From Blastobasis lacticolella (taxonomy: Eukaryota; Arthropoda; Insecta; Lepidoptera; Blastobasidae), in contig LR990064.1 in NCBI GenBank assembly GCA_905147135.1, positions 12,728,001 through 12,792,000 of the forward strand: a stretch of DNA of 64,000 nt, given 5' to 3'. Numbering within the stretch: the stretch's first letter is position 1; every line of letters starts with the position of its first letter. A program made the position numbers and the translations under genes. Below are positions 1 to 12,415 of the stretch, piece by piece. The notes below the pieces were generated by a model, which ran no database searches, was not told where the DNA came from, and was given only the letters and a program-made list of their open reading frames with translations.

Positions 1-3000
1 GACGTTAGTCGTGTAGGTACTATAAAAGAGGAGACGGTAACATTAAAACAATGAAATGAACAATTATCCAAGAAATTCTCACATGAAGTAGATTAATTTG
101 AGACAAGCATATTGTTTGGAAAATTAATGGAAAGACACAACATTATTCATGCCAATGACTTATGGGAGATACGAGTAGGATACATTTATAGGAAGCAGGT
201 AACTAGGAAGCCCTTGAACAAATTCGATCTACTGATGAGGTTTTCCTGACGAGAGATAAGGAAGAGGAAGGTTCCAAACTTGATTTGAGTCCGCGAAAAA
301 CCAGGGACAACATTTTGTGGAGTTGTGTTTAAATTGGCTAGCTTATCGCTTGTAATTTTTGTGAAAATTAGAAATGTGTCGATCATACATTTTTTCAATA
401 TTTTTTTTTAATATCGGTCTTGCGTTATCTTATGGTACACCGTGAAATAAATCGTATAGTATATTTATAAAATTTTAAAAATTATGGTTGTTGAGAATAT
501 GTATTAATATCATTTCGTTGTCTTAGCTAAACTAACCAGTTTATCTTACGTTAGCAACAATTATTAAATGCTCTTCCCTCGTCCAACGATCCAACCACTT
601 TTTCTAACCAGATGACCTCAGTGTCCCGGTCAGCACAACCGCGTGGCCACCCCTCGGGAGCCGCGAGGGAAGCACTCAGATACATTAGTTTATCTTAGCT
701 CGTCGTCTACCCACCTTTTTTGTCCCCACACAAAAGGTTCCGGGTTAAGACGGCAGTAATGCCGGAAAAGTGCCTCGGAATAAATAGTGTTGCCGTTTGA
801 ATTTCCGGGGATTGTCTCCTTCGTTGTTTCGTGTTTTTTATAAGAGTTTTGCTTTTTAATTTTTATGTTTTAGACGGCCAGTTTTAGACGGCCTCCCATG
901 CATACTAAGGTTAACAAGGTGATGGTGATTTCGGTGATGGACGTCAGATTTAAATTTGTCAGATTACATTTACTTACGTCATTTTTCTACTAGGGTATGT
1001 TCCAACTAGATAAGATTTTTAATTAACTTTCGTTGAAGAAGACTGGTTATCTAAAATTGGTTAGCTTAGGGCAGTAAGAAGTTGTTGAGCTCACTGACGA
1101 GGTTTAATTAGTAAGTGCAGCATAGATTTCTTCAAGAGGTGAAAATGTTTCTAAAATATATTATAATAGAAATAATCCAAGTTTATACCGTCTTATCGAA
1201 GGTTTGACTCCCTGGCCTTGAAAACAATATTTATAATTCTCCATAATTTTTGCCTTTAACCTTTTAACAGGCAAAAACTAATATACATTCTAAAAAGTAT
1301 TGGTACACCTAATATTCAATGTGCTATATAAAAACTTACCAAATTGTAAAGTCTAGTATATTCTTCATTTTTATAAGTAACACCAACTTACCTGAAAAAG
1401 ACAGATATTAAATATTAGTTAGATACTAACATAACAGCAATACTAACAAGTCAGTAGTACAGGAACTACGACTGCTACTAAAAATTGAAAAGAACGCGAA
1501 CGAAATGTCGCGCCGCGCCGGGACAGTAAAAAATTTATTAAGAAGAACACTGGTAAAAGAGGAACACCAAACCATTAACTCTTAAGTTTGGGTCTAGGGG
1601 TTAGGATCTGATAAACTATGTTTCTCTTATACTATGTGACTCTATAATAGACAGTGACAAATTAGCAGAATTATTGTGTATGACCAAATTAAGGACTGTT
1701 CGTTAACCAAAATTTAGATACTCAAATAATTTTTGCTTCCCATAATTTTTGATTGAAGATTAGATAAAACTATTCCCTGCACGTAGAAGCTTTAGCTATA
1801 ATTCAAACTTTATACAGTAGGAGTCTAAAGAAAAATCTAGTCGTATGATTTGTCACATATCAGGAAAGAAAATACGGTCATAATAAAAGAAGTGGCTCTG
1901 AAACCAATTTCTCTTAGAGACAGCACTAAACCCGACTCAGGACGCTCTGTTGGGAAATCTTTAGAACACGTTAGTACGGACCCGTACATACCTTTTTAGA
2001 CATTAAAATTCCTCTCTGCACCAGTGCACGACAGAAACGACCGAGATGTTGAATTTTTTAGTCATTGTTTATACGGCGTTCGAAAAAGTCGCGAAGTAAT
2101 CAAAGTAGTAATAAATTTACATGGTAAAGAAGGCGTAGACTTGCTTTTATAACTTTTATAACCAAGGACTCTGAAGGGACCAGCTTGATGAGTTGTCGGG
2201 ATCGCGAAATTGTGTTCTAGCTTCCAGAAAAACATAGCCAGTAATCCAGATACTGAATTATCAACTTCCTGTCAATTCCAGACTCAACATCAACATTTCT
2301 CTTTAAATAGTCATAAAGAAGGGGGTATGATAGTTGGCAGGAAACATACAGTGAGCAACAAACATATGAGCTCCCCAGAGCCGTAGAATACCCACGCAAT
2401 CAAATAAAGAATACCGTATTGAAATTGCTCCACCCGTCCGGGAACTAAACACATATTTAGGCACACAGAGCCACAAATACACACCCTTCTCGTTTCGTCG
2501 AGGGCTAAAGAAGATTAGGGTCTATCCGTCCATTCAGGGCCTTCGGTTCCACAGACTGATAGATGGATACCCAAGCAGGTACAAAGATGCACACTTCAAA
2601 CTAACATACCTTTTTTTTCTGTAGGGGGTTTAAATACTTTTGTAGCTCCATATGCGTATTCAGATACATATGCAGCGATTTTAAAGCTACATCATCAACG
2701 AAAAAATAATATAACAAAACCTTTACTTCCTTCCAGCAAATTACCCAACCTATGTCTGCATGCCAGACATTTCCTTCCTCATAGCCACGCAACGATCTCA
2801 CATATACTGATACAAAAATATGAGAACCGAACACATTAAGACGTGCCACTCCACCAACTAGACTGCAGTCCTATTTAGTGAGGTCCCACACTTGATGAAT
2901 GGCACCCATTGTGTATCAGAAGTTCCCATAGCCACCGTTACAAACCCACATTCTAACTGTTTGTTATTTGTCGGTACTTTTGAGATGGTACTTGAATCTT

Positions 3001-3158
3001 CGAGATGGGTTTTTGATGGATTTTCAGGGGGTTATAGCGTTTTAATTGGTTTCAGGATGTTATATTGGTACAGCAGAGCTTTGTACTAGTCGTGTGAGTC
3101 GGCTGGATGTGTATCGTATCATAGAATTGCGTCGTAAAAGCCTTGTGTTGTTTTTGGA
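1..3158. other. AT-rich stretch with nothing recognised
   Basis: Frames here are short (under about 85 codons), have biased AT-rich composition and show no family motif. I see no SINE, LINE tail or structural RNA. Confidence 0.5.
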
Positions 3159-3234
3159 TCGGTTTGAAGATTTCTGAAGACAAAATACGAAAGCGATGCT
3201 TGTAGGATTTCGTCTTTAGAATTCTTCAAACCGA
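3159..3234. repeat. Imperfect inverted repeat, 28-bp arms
   Basis: The left arm 3159-3186 (TCGGTTTGAAGATTTC...) is complementary, with a few mismatches, to 3207-3234 across a 20-base loop. It may be the core of a small fold-back element; no target duplication was identified. Confidence 0.55.
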
Positions 3235-3476
3235 TACATAGAAAAAGAAACAAAACAAGTCATTGTCATCTAGCCTAGTGCTAAAACAGAGTGAGAAAAT
3301 TATAATTACACTAGCGGGCCGCCCCGGTTTCGCACGGGTTTTGTCGGGGTTACTCTATGACAACATGCATGTATTACATATAAGTTTGTCGCGAACAGAA
3401 AGACAGACGCGGCGTGGGACTATGTTTTATAATATCTAGTGATGAAAACTATTCAGCGGGGCAATGCGGACAGTCT

Positions 3477-4085
3477 TATTTATTTATTTATTTATTTATT
3501 TAAAACTTCATGCACATTACAGTACAATGGTGGACTTAAAGCTACGTAGCTTTTTCTACCAGTCAACCAGAGAACAATTACCAAAAATTACAAGGCGGTG
3601 CTACAAAAGAAGAAGATAAAATAACATAAAACAGACTAAAAGTAACATTAATTAAATAAGTATATCAAACACTCACAGACCGAAACTTATAGATAGTATA
3701 ATAGGAGAGAGAGAACAAGGAACTGAGCATAACAAGCTACCGGCACACTCAACAACACTACTGCCCAAACACTTAAAAAAAAAAAAAACGGGAAAAGAGA
3801 AAGACTATGTAGGAAAATATATAAGGTGTTACAGAGACTTAAGGAAATAACTGTGAACTGCTTTTTTGAAAGTAAATTTACTGGAACTTCGTCTGATCTC
3901 CAAAGGTAGATCATTCCAAAGTCTAGCAGCGATTAAGGAAAAAGAATTGGACAGAAATCCAGTCCGGTGAAGGGGAAGGTTTAAGGAGAGAGTGTTTGAA
4001 GAACGGAGGCTACGGTCGTGGGTGTCGCAAAGATAGTCTAGTAGAAGTCTTCTGGGGAGTTTTCCAAATTCGGGGGACCAGGGTC
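3477..4085 (-). mobile_element. 3' end of a CR1/jockey-like LINE with open C-terminal frame
   Basis: On the minus strand, about 85 codons are open from near 4083 to a TAA at 3829-3831. They include RRLLLDYLC, SLIAARLWNDLPLEI and a KAVHSYFLKSL terminus. The A-A-R-L-W-N-D-L-P motif is typical of the C-terminal tail after the reverse transcriptase of CR1/jockey-type LINEs. A 3' UTR follows and ends with the element's usual terminus: GGACTTAAAG reversed, then a (TTTA)n tail at about 3477-3500. The 5' part, including the RT core, is missing, as in a 5'-truncated insertion. A few As and Ts near 3775-3790 form a homopolymer run. Confidence 0.75.
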
Positions 4086-4721
4086 ATGTTTTTTATCTTT
4101 AGTTTAGTTAGAATTAAGGTTTTTGGTGTTAGAGTAAGACTATTTTTAAAATGGTAATAATTGTAATTTAAAATGTAAATAAAATTCATGAAAGCTAAAA
4201 CTGCTCTAAACAAATTATCGCCGACTTGTTACCTTATACTGTACTCCTCCATTTTTGAAGTCAGTTAAAGATAGAAAGGTCCCTAAAGATTTCCGATCCA
4301 TAAGTTTTCACCGAGTTCAGAAAATTAAAGATAAAATGCGTCAGAAATACTTCAGTATATTCCCAGCAGCATTTTCACAAAGAAATCAACGCTGAACGTG
4401 TATACAGCACGAAAATACAGCATGTATTAAAATGAAACAGAGTAGACGCACGTCATGTAGTGCGAGAAAAACGTTATTAAATATTCAAACTACTGAGCTC
4501 TGAAAATGGGTCACCTACTTATCCCAGAGTAGATAGGACGGTTTTCATACAAGATACGTACAAAACACGTACGTATAAGCCTTGGGCCTTTGTGGCGTAA
4601 ATTGGACCAGCAATCATCAGATCTAGATGAGAATGTATTTATAATGGTATGTTATTGGTATTGTAATGTGGATTTACAGGGAGAAAATGATCGATAAGTT
4701 TTTGGGATTTCGTTCCGTTCC

Positions 4722-4820
4722 GCTCCGGCGCGATTTAGTTCGCGTGGCGTACAATCCCTACCCTACCCTACCTTGCCCTACCCTGCACCTATTCTATCCT
4801 ACTATACCCCTACCCTTTCC
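4722..4820 (+). repeat. CGCGACTTCGTTCGCG-type element, degenerate copy
   Basis: It has GCGCGATTTAGTTCGCGTGGCGT followed by CCTACCCTACC-type blocks. The same core recurs near 13.12, 37.88 (minus), 46.98, 52.29 and 53.54 kb. The CCTACCC runs are part of this element, not telomeric TTAGG repeats. Confidence 0.6.
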
Positions 4821-4870
4821 CTGACAGTTACAAACACGATAAAAAAGAATTTGTTAAATTGGTGATAATA

Positions 4871-5070
4871 GGCCATCTGACCTCCGTGATCATGCTACTA
4901 GGGGAAGCTGACCAGATTGAATCATGGTTACACATTCAGTCGCCTGAATGCGCAGGTTTCACTACAATGTTTTCCCTCACCGATAGAGCTTGAACTAATG
5001 TATTGTGTGGGATTAGAGCCCGGTACCTCTCGCTTACAAGTCGGATACCTCAAGCCACCGACACGCTTCC
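4871..5070 (-). mobile_element. SINE1 copy, minus orientation
   Basis: It carries the SINE1 body (CATCTGACCTCCGTG, ACCAGATTG, CAGTCGCCTGAATG, TTTTCCCTCACCG) and the tRNA-like head with GTACCTCTCGCTTAC, all reversed. It lacks the extreme 3' end and has small internal deletions. Confidence 0.75.
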
Positions 5071-5587
5071 ACCAACTGCCATATGGCTGATCGATATAGC
5101 GTGTATCCCAGTAACACTATCTAGCGGAATTCAGTGCGACCCCATACCGCCATATTCCAAGTGGCACTGGCCACAAATTTCGTCAAATATTTGTCCGGAC
5201 TTCCAAAAGTAAACAAAGTCGTGCCAATCGAAAATTTCGTCGAAGCCTTATGATGAAGTTTTAATTAATTAGAGAATACAGTAACGTTAATTAACGGAAC
5301 AAACTTTATTTTAATTAGCATCAAATTAAAACATGATCCGGGAGCATGTTTGATCAGGTTGGTAGATGTTGGCAGAAAATTGTGATCATTGGAAGAAATT
5401 GTAACCATAATTTTATGTTCTACTCACAAGATATGGACAATTATAGTATGTAATTTATTTTAGGTACTGTCTGAAATAAAATTTATCTTATTGTATTGTA
5501 GAAAAAAATTGTTAGATTTCAACATGAATTCCTTCAAATATAAATCGGCCAAGGTTTCCTAAGGCCTTAATCCACAGAGATCGAAAA

Positions 5588-5710
5588 AATAGACGCCTTC
5601 AATGCTAGAGTGAATAGGCTGTTCCTAGACAGGCATGTTCCATCATCGGCCGCATCGTCAATTGCCAACAGGTAAGATGGCGGTCAAATGCTTTAGTCTA
5701 ATTTAAAAAA
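5588..5710 (+). mobile_element. LINE C-terminal fragment ending at its own stop
   Basis: The plus strand encodes DAFNARVNRLFLDRH, then VPSSAASSIANR and a TAA, followed by a short T-rich terminus. The same protein tail is encoded near 44.3 kb after a VWNALPASVF motif, which marks it as the C-terminus of a non-LTR retrotransposon. Only this 3' end is present. Confidence 0.65.
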
Positions 5711-7034
5711 TGTGTTTGAAATAGTCCCAAAAAATACGTGTTCTTATGCTTGACACAAAGACTTGATACTCAATTTTAAAGTCGACTAATAATCTAGATA
5801 AACATGACGCATTGCATAATAATGTTGCGATATTAAAAAAAGAAAGATTTATAGTACACGTCAAATTGCTGGTCGCATCGCGAAAGGGCATAACACATAA
5901 TATTAGCATTTGCGCGCCGTTTCTCCGGGAAATGTTTCGGCGCAGAATACTTATTTTCTCAGTTATGACGTAAATAATATATGTTTCGCCATATCTCTAT
6001 GGGCATTAATCTCAAGCAAGTGTTGTTGCATCGGACGCGTTTCGATAACAATGTCGTCGAAATTTTAATGCAGTCCTGGAATGGGTCAAATTGTATGGCT
6101 TTTAAAAATTGCAGTCCAAATTTTATGATTTTTTTGTTTTTAAATCTTGTAATGAGTTTAGTTTTGTGTATACTTGGAAAGATATTTGTTACAATATTTT
6201 TATATTATGTAAATATCTATTTTAATGTAAATAATACATATACGACAAACTTACTGACTTCCCGTTACACTATTGTGAAACCGTCATCAACATTTTTGTA
6301 TCTTTTTTAATCTAAGAGCATAACATTGCTGAAATTGAGAACCCTATTACAGCAAACAACGTCGAAAAAATATAAACATATTTTTTAAATTTTGTTTTGC
6401 TTTTCACGTCTGTGCCCACAGCATTGACGGAATTGAAAAATCGTCACACATTTTTCTTTTCTTTTTTGTTTTCACTCATATTTATACAGTCTTACACAAA
6501 TCACTCAGTCCCAAAAAAAGCATTCAACTTGGAAAAAAACTGCCATTTTTCTCTTTCTTGTTTTCACTTATGATTTTGACATTTTACAACAATCACCCAG
6601 TCCCAATTCAGCTTGGAAAAAAATCCACTACCTTCTTTTTTTTCTTTTTTTCCTTTCCCCGTCAGCACAACCCTACGCCACTATATCTTTGAAGTGGGAC
6701 GTGGGCTACATTCGTGGGGATTTAGTGCGTTGTTATCATTATTAGTCGGCCCCAAGCGTTGATTTGTTTATTTTACTCGTCTACCCTCTTTTGTGTTCAT
6801 TTTTGCGTATTTCGTCGGCTCGCGGCTTAACCACTGTGAGTGGTGGTGATGGGTTGACTGGGCCAAGATTTGAAATAAAGAAAACATTTATTACACAGGA
6901 CGCCACGACCCGATAATTTTGCAATACAATAACATTTATCACAAAAATTAAATCGGTACATAAACATGGTGACAATTATTTGCGCTTAGAATTGGATCGT
7001 TGTAGTTTAAAGTTGAGAGATTTGGGGCTTATTG
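5711..7034. other. AT-rich stretch with no recognised feature
   Basis: It has T-rich runs near 6.36-6.66 kb and frames up to 109 codons. Their composition (rich in F, N, I, Y) is that of unselected AT-rich DNA. Confidence 0.4.
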
Positions 7035-7092
7035 CCAATCTTCATCATTATTATCTCAGCCATTTGACGTCCACTGCTAAACAAAGTCCTTC
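7035..7092 (-). mobile_element. RTE-like LINE 3' terminus, short fragment
   Basis: Read on the minus strand, AGCAGTGGACGTCAAATGGC then TGAGATAATAATGATG matches the ...QQWTSNG-stop ending and ATGATG tail of the RTE-like LINEs found intact near 15.5 kb. Confidence 0.5.
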
Positions 7093-7400
7093 CCTCACAC
7101 GTGTCAATGAATGTAAGAGACGTGTGTCATTTATTGGCTCTCTAAAAACTTAATTGTAAAATAATGGCCACGTGCTTATGTGAAAACTACTTATATTAAC
7201 TACTACCTCATACATATTAATAAGTTGTGTACTTATAAAGGTACACAACTATTTGTATGACATTAATGCCAAGATTATTATTACGAGCACGCGTTAGGAA
7301 ACCCGGAACATACCCTTAAAATGTTAATAAGCACACCAGCTGTCATTATTTGGAGGTTATACATACATATAGTTTCTGTTTACCGTCTGTTTTCTTCTTC

Positions 7401-7492
7401 ACCTGATCTGCCAAATACTGGACCATGGTCAAAGCGGACCCCGGGCACTCGTACGCGAGATCACAACTGCGGCATTAACGCCAAGATGACTT
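7401..7492 (+). mobile_element. SINE1 3' fragment
   Basis: It has CTGATCTGCCAAAT, CATGGTCAAAGCGGACCCCG and GGCATTAACGCCAAGATGA, which is the SINE1 terminus. The head and middle are absent. Confidence 0.75.
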
Positions 7493-8680
7493 TTGATAGA
7501 AACTTATAACAACCTAACAAACCAAACCACACTAGGAACTAACTAGCCATTTTCCAGAGCACATTATCGATTGACGCTTCGCCCGCCCAAACACGTAACA
7601 GCGGGATCCAATTTGAAACTTGGTGCGAGATAGATTCGTAAATAAAACAAATATGGCGGATCGTCAACTGGGACGACAAATATTAGTATTTGTGCCCGAT
7701 GTAGACAGTAGTCGAATTAATTTGTATCGGAATGAGGCAGTTATAGCGCAGTTCGTGACGAATTTGGTTCGTTGGGCCTCGGTTTTGATTCGATTACTGA
7801 TTGACAGTGTTTCTTGTCTCGTCAACTACTAACCAGTTAATCCACTGTAGGACTTTAGGTGCTATGTTTTTTTCTTGCCTGAGGAGGCATTGGAAGGACG
7901 AAAATGACGGAAAGTGGCCACCGTCGTCCAGGACATCTGCAACCTAAGGGGAGGAAATACGGTGCCGGCCTTTGAGGCACCTGTAGACGTACCTTCTGAA
8001 GAACCCCATGTTATAGTGCAGAGGAAACACTTCGGGACTCATTCCACATCTTACGCGTGCGTTATAAGCTTCATAACTTGTAGCTACGTATATGGTCTTG
8101 TGGAATCTTATAGAGTAATATACAGCACCAGTAACTTCTACTTATCGATGTCGTATATTAATTACTCTCTATTCCAAACAGTTTTTACTCACTCTCTAGA
8201 CACATTCATAGAGATATTTCTCTAGAGAAAGATCGGGGGCCTAAAAATGACACGTTGAAGAATGATGAATGATGATGATTGATGAATGATTTATATTAAT
8301 TTGTCACAAACTTATCTGCAGCGTCGCTGTTGTTCACATTGACGTGACAATTTAAAATGTCGTCACTTAGTTCTAGTTTCGGTCACCGGATCAGATAACC
8401 TTGTGGCATTATAATATGAAACATAATATGAAACGCTAATGTGGCCTTTTTAGACCCCCAGGGTACCGATTCTGGTGTGCAATGCAGTTGTTATTATGTT
8501 GCCATGTAACTGTGATGTTACTATAACTACGTCGAGGTATCGAGTCAGTCCCAGCATCGTCCCAGTTAAATTGCAGTTAAATCATGATTTTGCAGTTAAA
8601 CAATGATCATTGTTCGTCCTTTGACACGTTTTCGTTGACAGAATTGAAGGCAGTTTGACAACTAAGAAATATGCAACTTA
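7493..8680 (+). other. Unclassified stretch with two short plus-strand frames
   Basis: A frame at about 7652-7832 (from MADRQLGRQILVF) and another at 7914-8225 (start VATVVQDICNLRGGN) are open. Both are too short and match no family I recognise. A GATGAATGATGATGAT microsatellite lies at 8260-8290. The frames may be relics of an unidentified repeat. Confidence 0.25.
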
Positions 8681-8682
8681 CT

Positions 8683-8745
8683 AATTTATTTATTTATATA
8701 TTTATTGGAGTACCAACAGCCATATAAAACCATGATGCAACTAAA
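8683..8745 (-). mobile_element. Possible LINE 3' tail, minus
   Basis: TTTATTTATTTATATATTTA then TTGGAGTACCAACAGCC, read in reverse, resembles a LINE 3' end with an AATAAATAAA tail. No coding part is attached. Confidence 0.35.
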
Positions 8746-9102
8746 GTACCAGAAAACGAATTGTGGAAAAGTTCGAACTCATGAAAGTTGCAAGTTGCAA
8801 AAGACAAAATGTTGATCTTTTTTCTTTTTCTGTTGTGAGTCCTCCAGTATCGTGAAAAAAAGAAAAGCGCATAGCGGAATGTCCCATTCGAATTGGAGCC
8901 GCTCGACTGTCATACCTCCACCATACGGAATACCGTAGCCAAACAATACAATATTATTAATGTGTTCCTGTCGGTGAGGAAGGTCGCCAGTGTTCCATTG
9001 GGACCCGTGGCTTTGTGCAGGGGCCTAGAATTTGTCGATTGGCTGTCAGAACAGATCTCGGGGTTTGTAGATAAGAAGCGGCGACCACAGTCAATCAGGT
9101 CA

Positions 9103-9405
9103 TTTTTTATGCTACTCAGTGACAAACGAACAGACAGCCCGCCTGATGGTAAGTGGTAACGTCGCTCATAACATCTACAATTCATACATTTAGGTTGTAG
9201 GTAACAAAAATGCAGAACCGCAGGTGCGTTGTCACTGTGAGGAATAAAATAAAATGCCTGTTATTTCGCTGGCTACCTGAATGAAGGATATTCATACCTG
9301 AACACAACAATGCTAGCATTGTTGCCTGGCGGTAGAAATAGATAAGGCGGTGGTGCTCACCCTGGCGGACTCCTCAGGCTTGACAGAGTCCTACCACCTG
9401 ATAAA
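9103..9405 (+). repeat. Family Y interspersed repeat, near-complete
   Basis: It runs from TTTTTATGCTACTCAGTGAC through GCCCGCCTGATGGTAAG, an internal palindrome CAACAATGCTAGCATTGTTG and GGCGGACTCCTCAGGC to CTACCACCTGATAAA. The same order is found at 27.8 kb and reversed at 54.6 kb, so the boundaries are supported by comparison. Confidence 0.7.
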
Positions 9406-9885
9406 ACCTGCCTGGTTTGTTTACCGATCGACCTAAAAAAGCCCAGACAATGTCAATACATTGCCTTGAAAAGATAAATAAAATACATTTCTCAAGCAAC
9501 GTACGTCCTCACAGTACAAGCGAGAGCCTGAGGCCACATGCGAGGGAGCCCCAGGGAATATTATCTGCCATATGTCTTGCGTATCTTCGCGGGCATTAAT
9601 CTTACTCATTTTGATAACAGCGCGGAGATACATTGCTATTTATGTATCATCGTTTGTGCTATCGCGGCTAGGTTCTGCTTTCGTGCACTGCGTGTCTTCA
9701 TGCGCAAGTTTAGGTGTTGTTTTTTCAGAGCTTTTATCATCATGTTGACGTTCAAATGGTGTCCACGCGAAGATTTGAAAGAACGTTTCTCGCTCGAAAG
9801 ATTCAGTTGTGGAGCTCCCAGCTACATTGTTTCCTTTGGACTATGTCACGGGATCATTCAAGAGGTATATTGAAGGTCTCCTTAG

Positions 9886-9990
9886 AGGCAAGCAATGCAT
9901 TGGTAGCGCCCCTGGTGTTGCTGATATCTATAAGCGGCGGTGACCACTTTCTTTCAGGTGGCCCGCTTGTCTGTTTGTCTGCCGTATTAG
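9886..9990 (-). repeat. Family X repeat, minus
   Basis: It has AATGCATTGGTAGCGCCCCT, ATCTATAAGCGGCGGTGACC and CAGGTGGCCCGCTTG, which is the reverse of the family X unit. Confidence 0.65.
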
Positions 9991-10049
9991 ATAAAAATAA
10001 TTCAGTAAGACGTCGTTCACAGTTGATCATAGGTCTTCCCTAGTGTAGT

Positions 10050-10155
10050 GATCTCTATAAAGGCCGGTCTAGTGCCATCTGTATCCAGATGGTATCTGCG
10101 ATCTTTAACAGGTCGTCAGCCCACCTTGCGGTAGATCTACCCACGCTGCGTATAA
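10050..10155 (-). mobile_element. RTE-like LINE 3' fragment, degenerate
   Basis: ATCTCTATAAAGGCCGGTCT, GGTATCTGCGATC, AGGTCGTCAGCCCACCTTG and CCACGCTGCG match the reverse of the RTE terminus at 15.34-15.53 kb. The final TGATATGATG part is lost. Confidence 0.65.
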
Positions 10156-10865
10156 CGGCTTCAGAGCTTTGCATATCAACAAAATCAAATCAGTTTTTTT
10201 AATAATGGATATTGAAATGAACAACTCTGAACTGAATAATTGAGGAAATAATAAACCAATGACTTTCCCAGATAATGATGATTAAATCGATAGTAAGAGG
10301 CTTTTCTCCCAACTACACAAACGCGAACATTTCTATTCTCCTATACAGGGAGACACACTTACGTATCGAAATATCCTTACTGATATTATTAATGTGAAAG
10401 CATATCCTCCATGATTGATTACAGCTAAAAGTACCAACGGGAAGGATTCCGATGAAATATAGTAACATGTACCTTCAATAGGCATTGTATTGTGGTACAT
10501 GCGACGACAACGTCTCAGTGTAAGCTAGTGAAATATATTAATCTAAATGTTTAAATGAAAATTGTTACAACACATTGATGTGTTGGATACGTGACATATT
10601 TCTGATATTTATTACGTTTACGTGGTATATTAAATTTCACATTAGTTATAATATAGGGCACTCGAGAAAGACAAATAAACTAATGCCTCTGTCCCACAGC
10701 CTATGGACTGCGACTGTAAACTGCTATTTTGCCAACGCATTAAATACACAACTCTTTTCATACATCTCCTTTTATTCTTGCCATTTCGGACAAATACTGA
10801 TCAAAAAAATGACCTTTTCCAAAAAGGGCATGTCAGGACTACACTTAACCGGAGTACCTAAATGT

Positions 10866-10985
10866 AAGAGATGTATGAATGTGGAAGAAGCAAAAGAGGT
10901 GTGCCAGAATCGAACCGTGTAGTCACCTCAATAGTCTCTGCCCACCCCTACAGGATATAGGCGTGAATGTGTATTTATGTATGTT
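10866..10985 (+). mobile_element. LINE C-terminal fragment with frameshift
   Basis: NVEEAKEVCQNR, a break, then TAGTCTCTGCCCACCCCTAC and ATAGGCGTGAATG parallels a LINE tail at 60.35 kb reading EARELCDDRAKWRFIVSAYP. The reading frame is disrupted by a small deletion after the Arg codon. Confidence 0.5.
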
Positions 10986-11358
10986 AAATGGTTGACGATC
11001 AATACCTACCTGAATAAAAAGCAAAAATATGTGGTTTAAAATCCTGAAAACAAACAGAAGCCCATTTCCTCTCTCTATCCACAATATTCCGTCAAAATTC
11101 ACCTTCAAACGAACAATGGTCGCCTGTACCCAAAACACGTGTATATTGTCTTCCCTTATCTGGACAGGAAGCATATTCGGGACAACGCGGTTGTGACATG
11201 ACAAATACAAATCAAGATATAGCTGACTGATTCGTTTTAGAGTGAAATTCGCGAGGGAGTTTCCGTGTATTGCTGCTGCGTATTTACGAGTTTGGAACGG
11301 CGCGCTTGGGTTTTGTGAAGGTATTTTTATCGTCCGATATATATCCTAGTTGAAGGAA

Positions 11359-11700
11359 TGACGGTGGCTGAGTGGTTAAGGTATCAGACTCGTAAGCGAG
11401 AAGTACCGGGTTCCATGTATTTTCATATTATGTAAACGCTTATGGATTTTTGTGATGTCAAAATAAATCATGTCTATGTCTATGTCTATTAATCACTCTT
11501 TTCTGAGTAATGTTGATTAGTGGAATGCTGACCGATGCTCTGCCGGTGAGGGAAACCTGCACAATTAGGTGTATGAATGTGTACCATGATCCAATCTGGT
11601 CAATAGCAGGATCACAGGGACCCGATGGCAGTCGCTCCACTGTAATTTCTTGATCTCCCGAATCCTGGATTATGGTAATAACCTTTTGTGAAGCAGTAAG
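11359..11700 (+). mobile_element. SINE1 copy interrupted near the B box
   Basis: The tRNA-like head (GTGGCTGAGTGGTTAAGGTA, then GAAGTACCGGGTTC) is followed by about 70 foreign bases (11418-11487). These contain AAATAAATC and a (TCTATG)3 tail, like a truncated LINE 3' end. The SINE1 body then resumes (CACTCTTTTCTGAGT ... CGCTCCACTGTAATTTC). Part of the head next to the insertion is deleted. Confidence 0.65.
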
Positions 11701-12140
11701 TCCTGCAGTGGACTGTTATGGGCTGTGATAACTTTTCAGTAGCTCATGATTTATGTATGAGTAAAGTAATGTAATTTTTTAATTGAATATGTCAAAATCA
11801 GGCGTGCTAATATTTACTCATGAACTCGTAGGCCTCTTTGTCCAGTTTGTGGTTTTACGGACCCTCCAGTTCCATCCGCTCCGAGAACCATTTCAAAATG
11901 AAAAATAACTACCCTCAGTTGACACAAAAAGTACTACCGCCAAAAACTTAATTTCGATCCCACCCCCTTCCACCGCACACGATTGGAATTATGTCTCTCG
12001 CACCCTTTCCATCCGCTAATGTCAGACAAGGACGCCATTACAGTTACTGTGGCCATAAAATAAATCCAATGGAACCTCGCAAGCCTAATGCGGGGTGAGA
12101 CGTCTAATTTCGTTACGGATGCGAATGCGTTGTGCGTTTT

Positions 12141-12273
12141 TTTTATACCACAAAGGTGGCAAACAAGCTCACGGCCTCCCTGATGGTAAGCAGTCACCGC
12201 AGCCTATGAACGTTTGCAATGCCAGGGGCATCACCCACGCGTTGCCGACCCCGTACAAACCTTTTAACCCCTT
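12141..12273 (+). repeat. Family X repeat, plus
   Basis: ATACCACAAAGGTGGCAAAC, CCTCCCTGATGGTAAGCAGT, CGCAGCCTATGAACG and CATCACCCACGCGTTGCCG define the family; it ends near ACCTTTTAACCCCTTTT. Confidence 0.7.
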
Positions 12274-12275
12274 TT

Positions 12276-12310
12276 AGAAAGAAAGAAAGAAAGAAAACAT
12301 TTATTTATAA
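12276..12310 (-). repeat. (AAAG)n tract at a LINE-like tail
   Basis: Five GAAA units are followed by ACATTTATTTATAA. Read on the minus strand this is a LINE-like end with a (TTTC)n tail, wedged between a family X copy and a SINE1 head. Confidence 0.45.
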
Positions 12311-12317
12311 CTACCGA

Positions 12318-12412
12318 CGTGTGGTTAAGGTGGTTAAGTTGGTGGTTAAGGTATCCTACTCGTAAGCGAGAGGTACCGGCTTCGAATTTACTGCGGCCAT
12401 GTACCCTTGGTA
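12318..12412 (+). mobile_element. SINE1 head fragment
   Basis: GTGGTTAAGG is repeated three times at 12321-12352, then TACTCGTAAGCGAGAGGTAC and CTTCGAATTTACTGCGGCCA. Only the tRNA-like part and a few following bases remain. The triple GGTTAAG is an oddity of this copy. Confidence 0.65.
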
Positions 12413-12415
12413 TTG

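Noticed and set aside
4755..4815. CCTACCC runs as telomeric or interstitial telomere repeats
   Set aside because: The insect telomere repeat is TTAGG/CCTAA. These runs always accompany the CGCGACTTCGTTCGCG core, so they are part of that element.
8910..9185. Overlapping sense and antisense frames near 9 kb
   Set aside because: Both run into the family Y repeat, and neither shows a protein motif.
10575..10922. 115-codon plus-strand frame as a gene
   Set aside because: Its C-terminal part is a decayed LINE tail and the N-terminal part has AT-biased composition with no motif.
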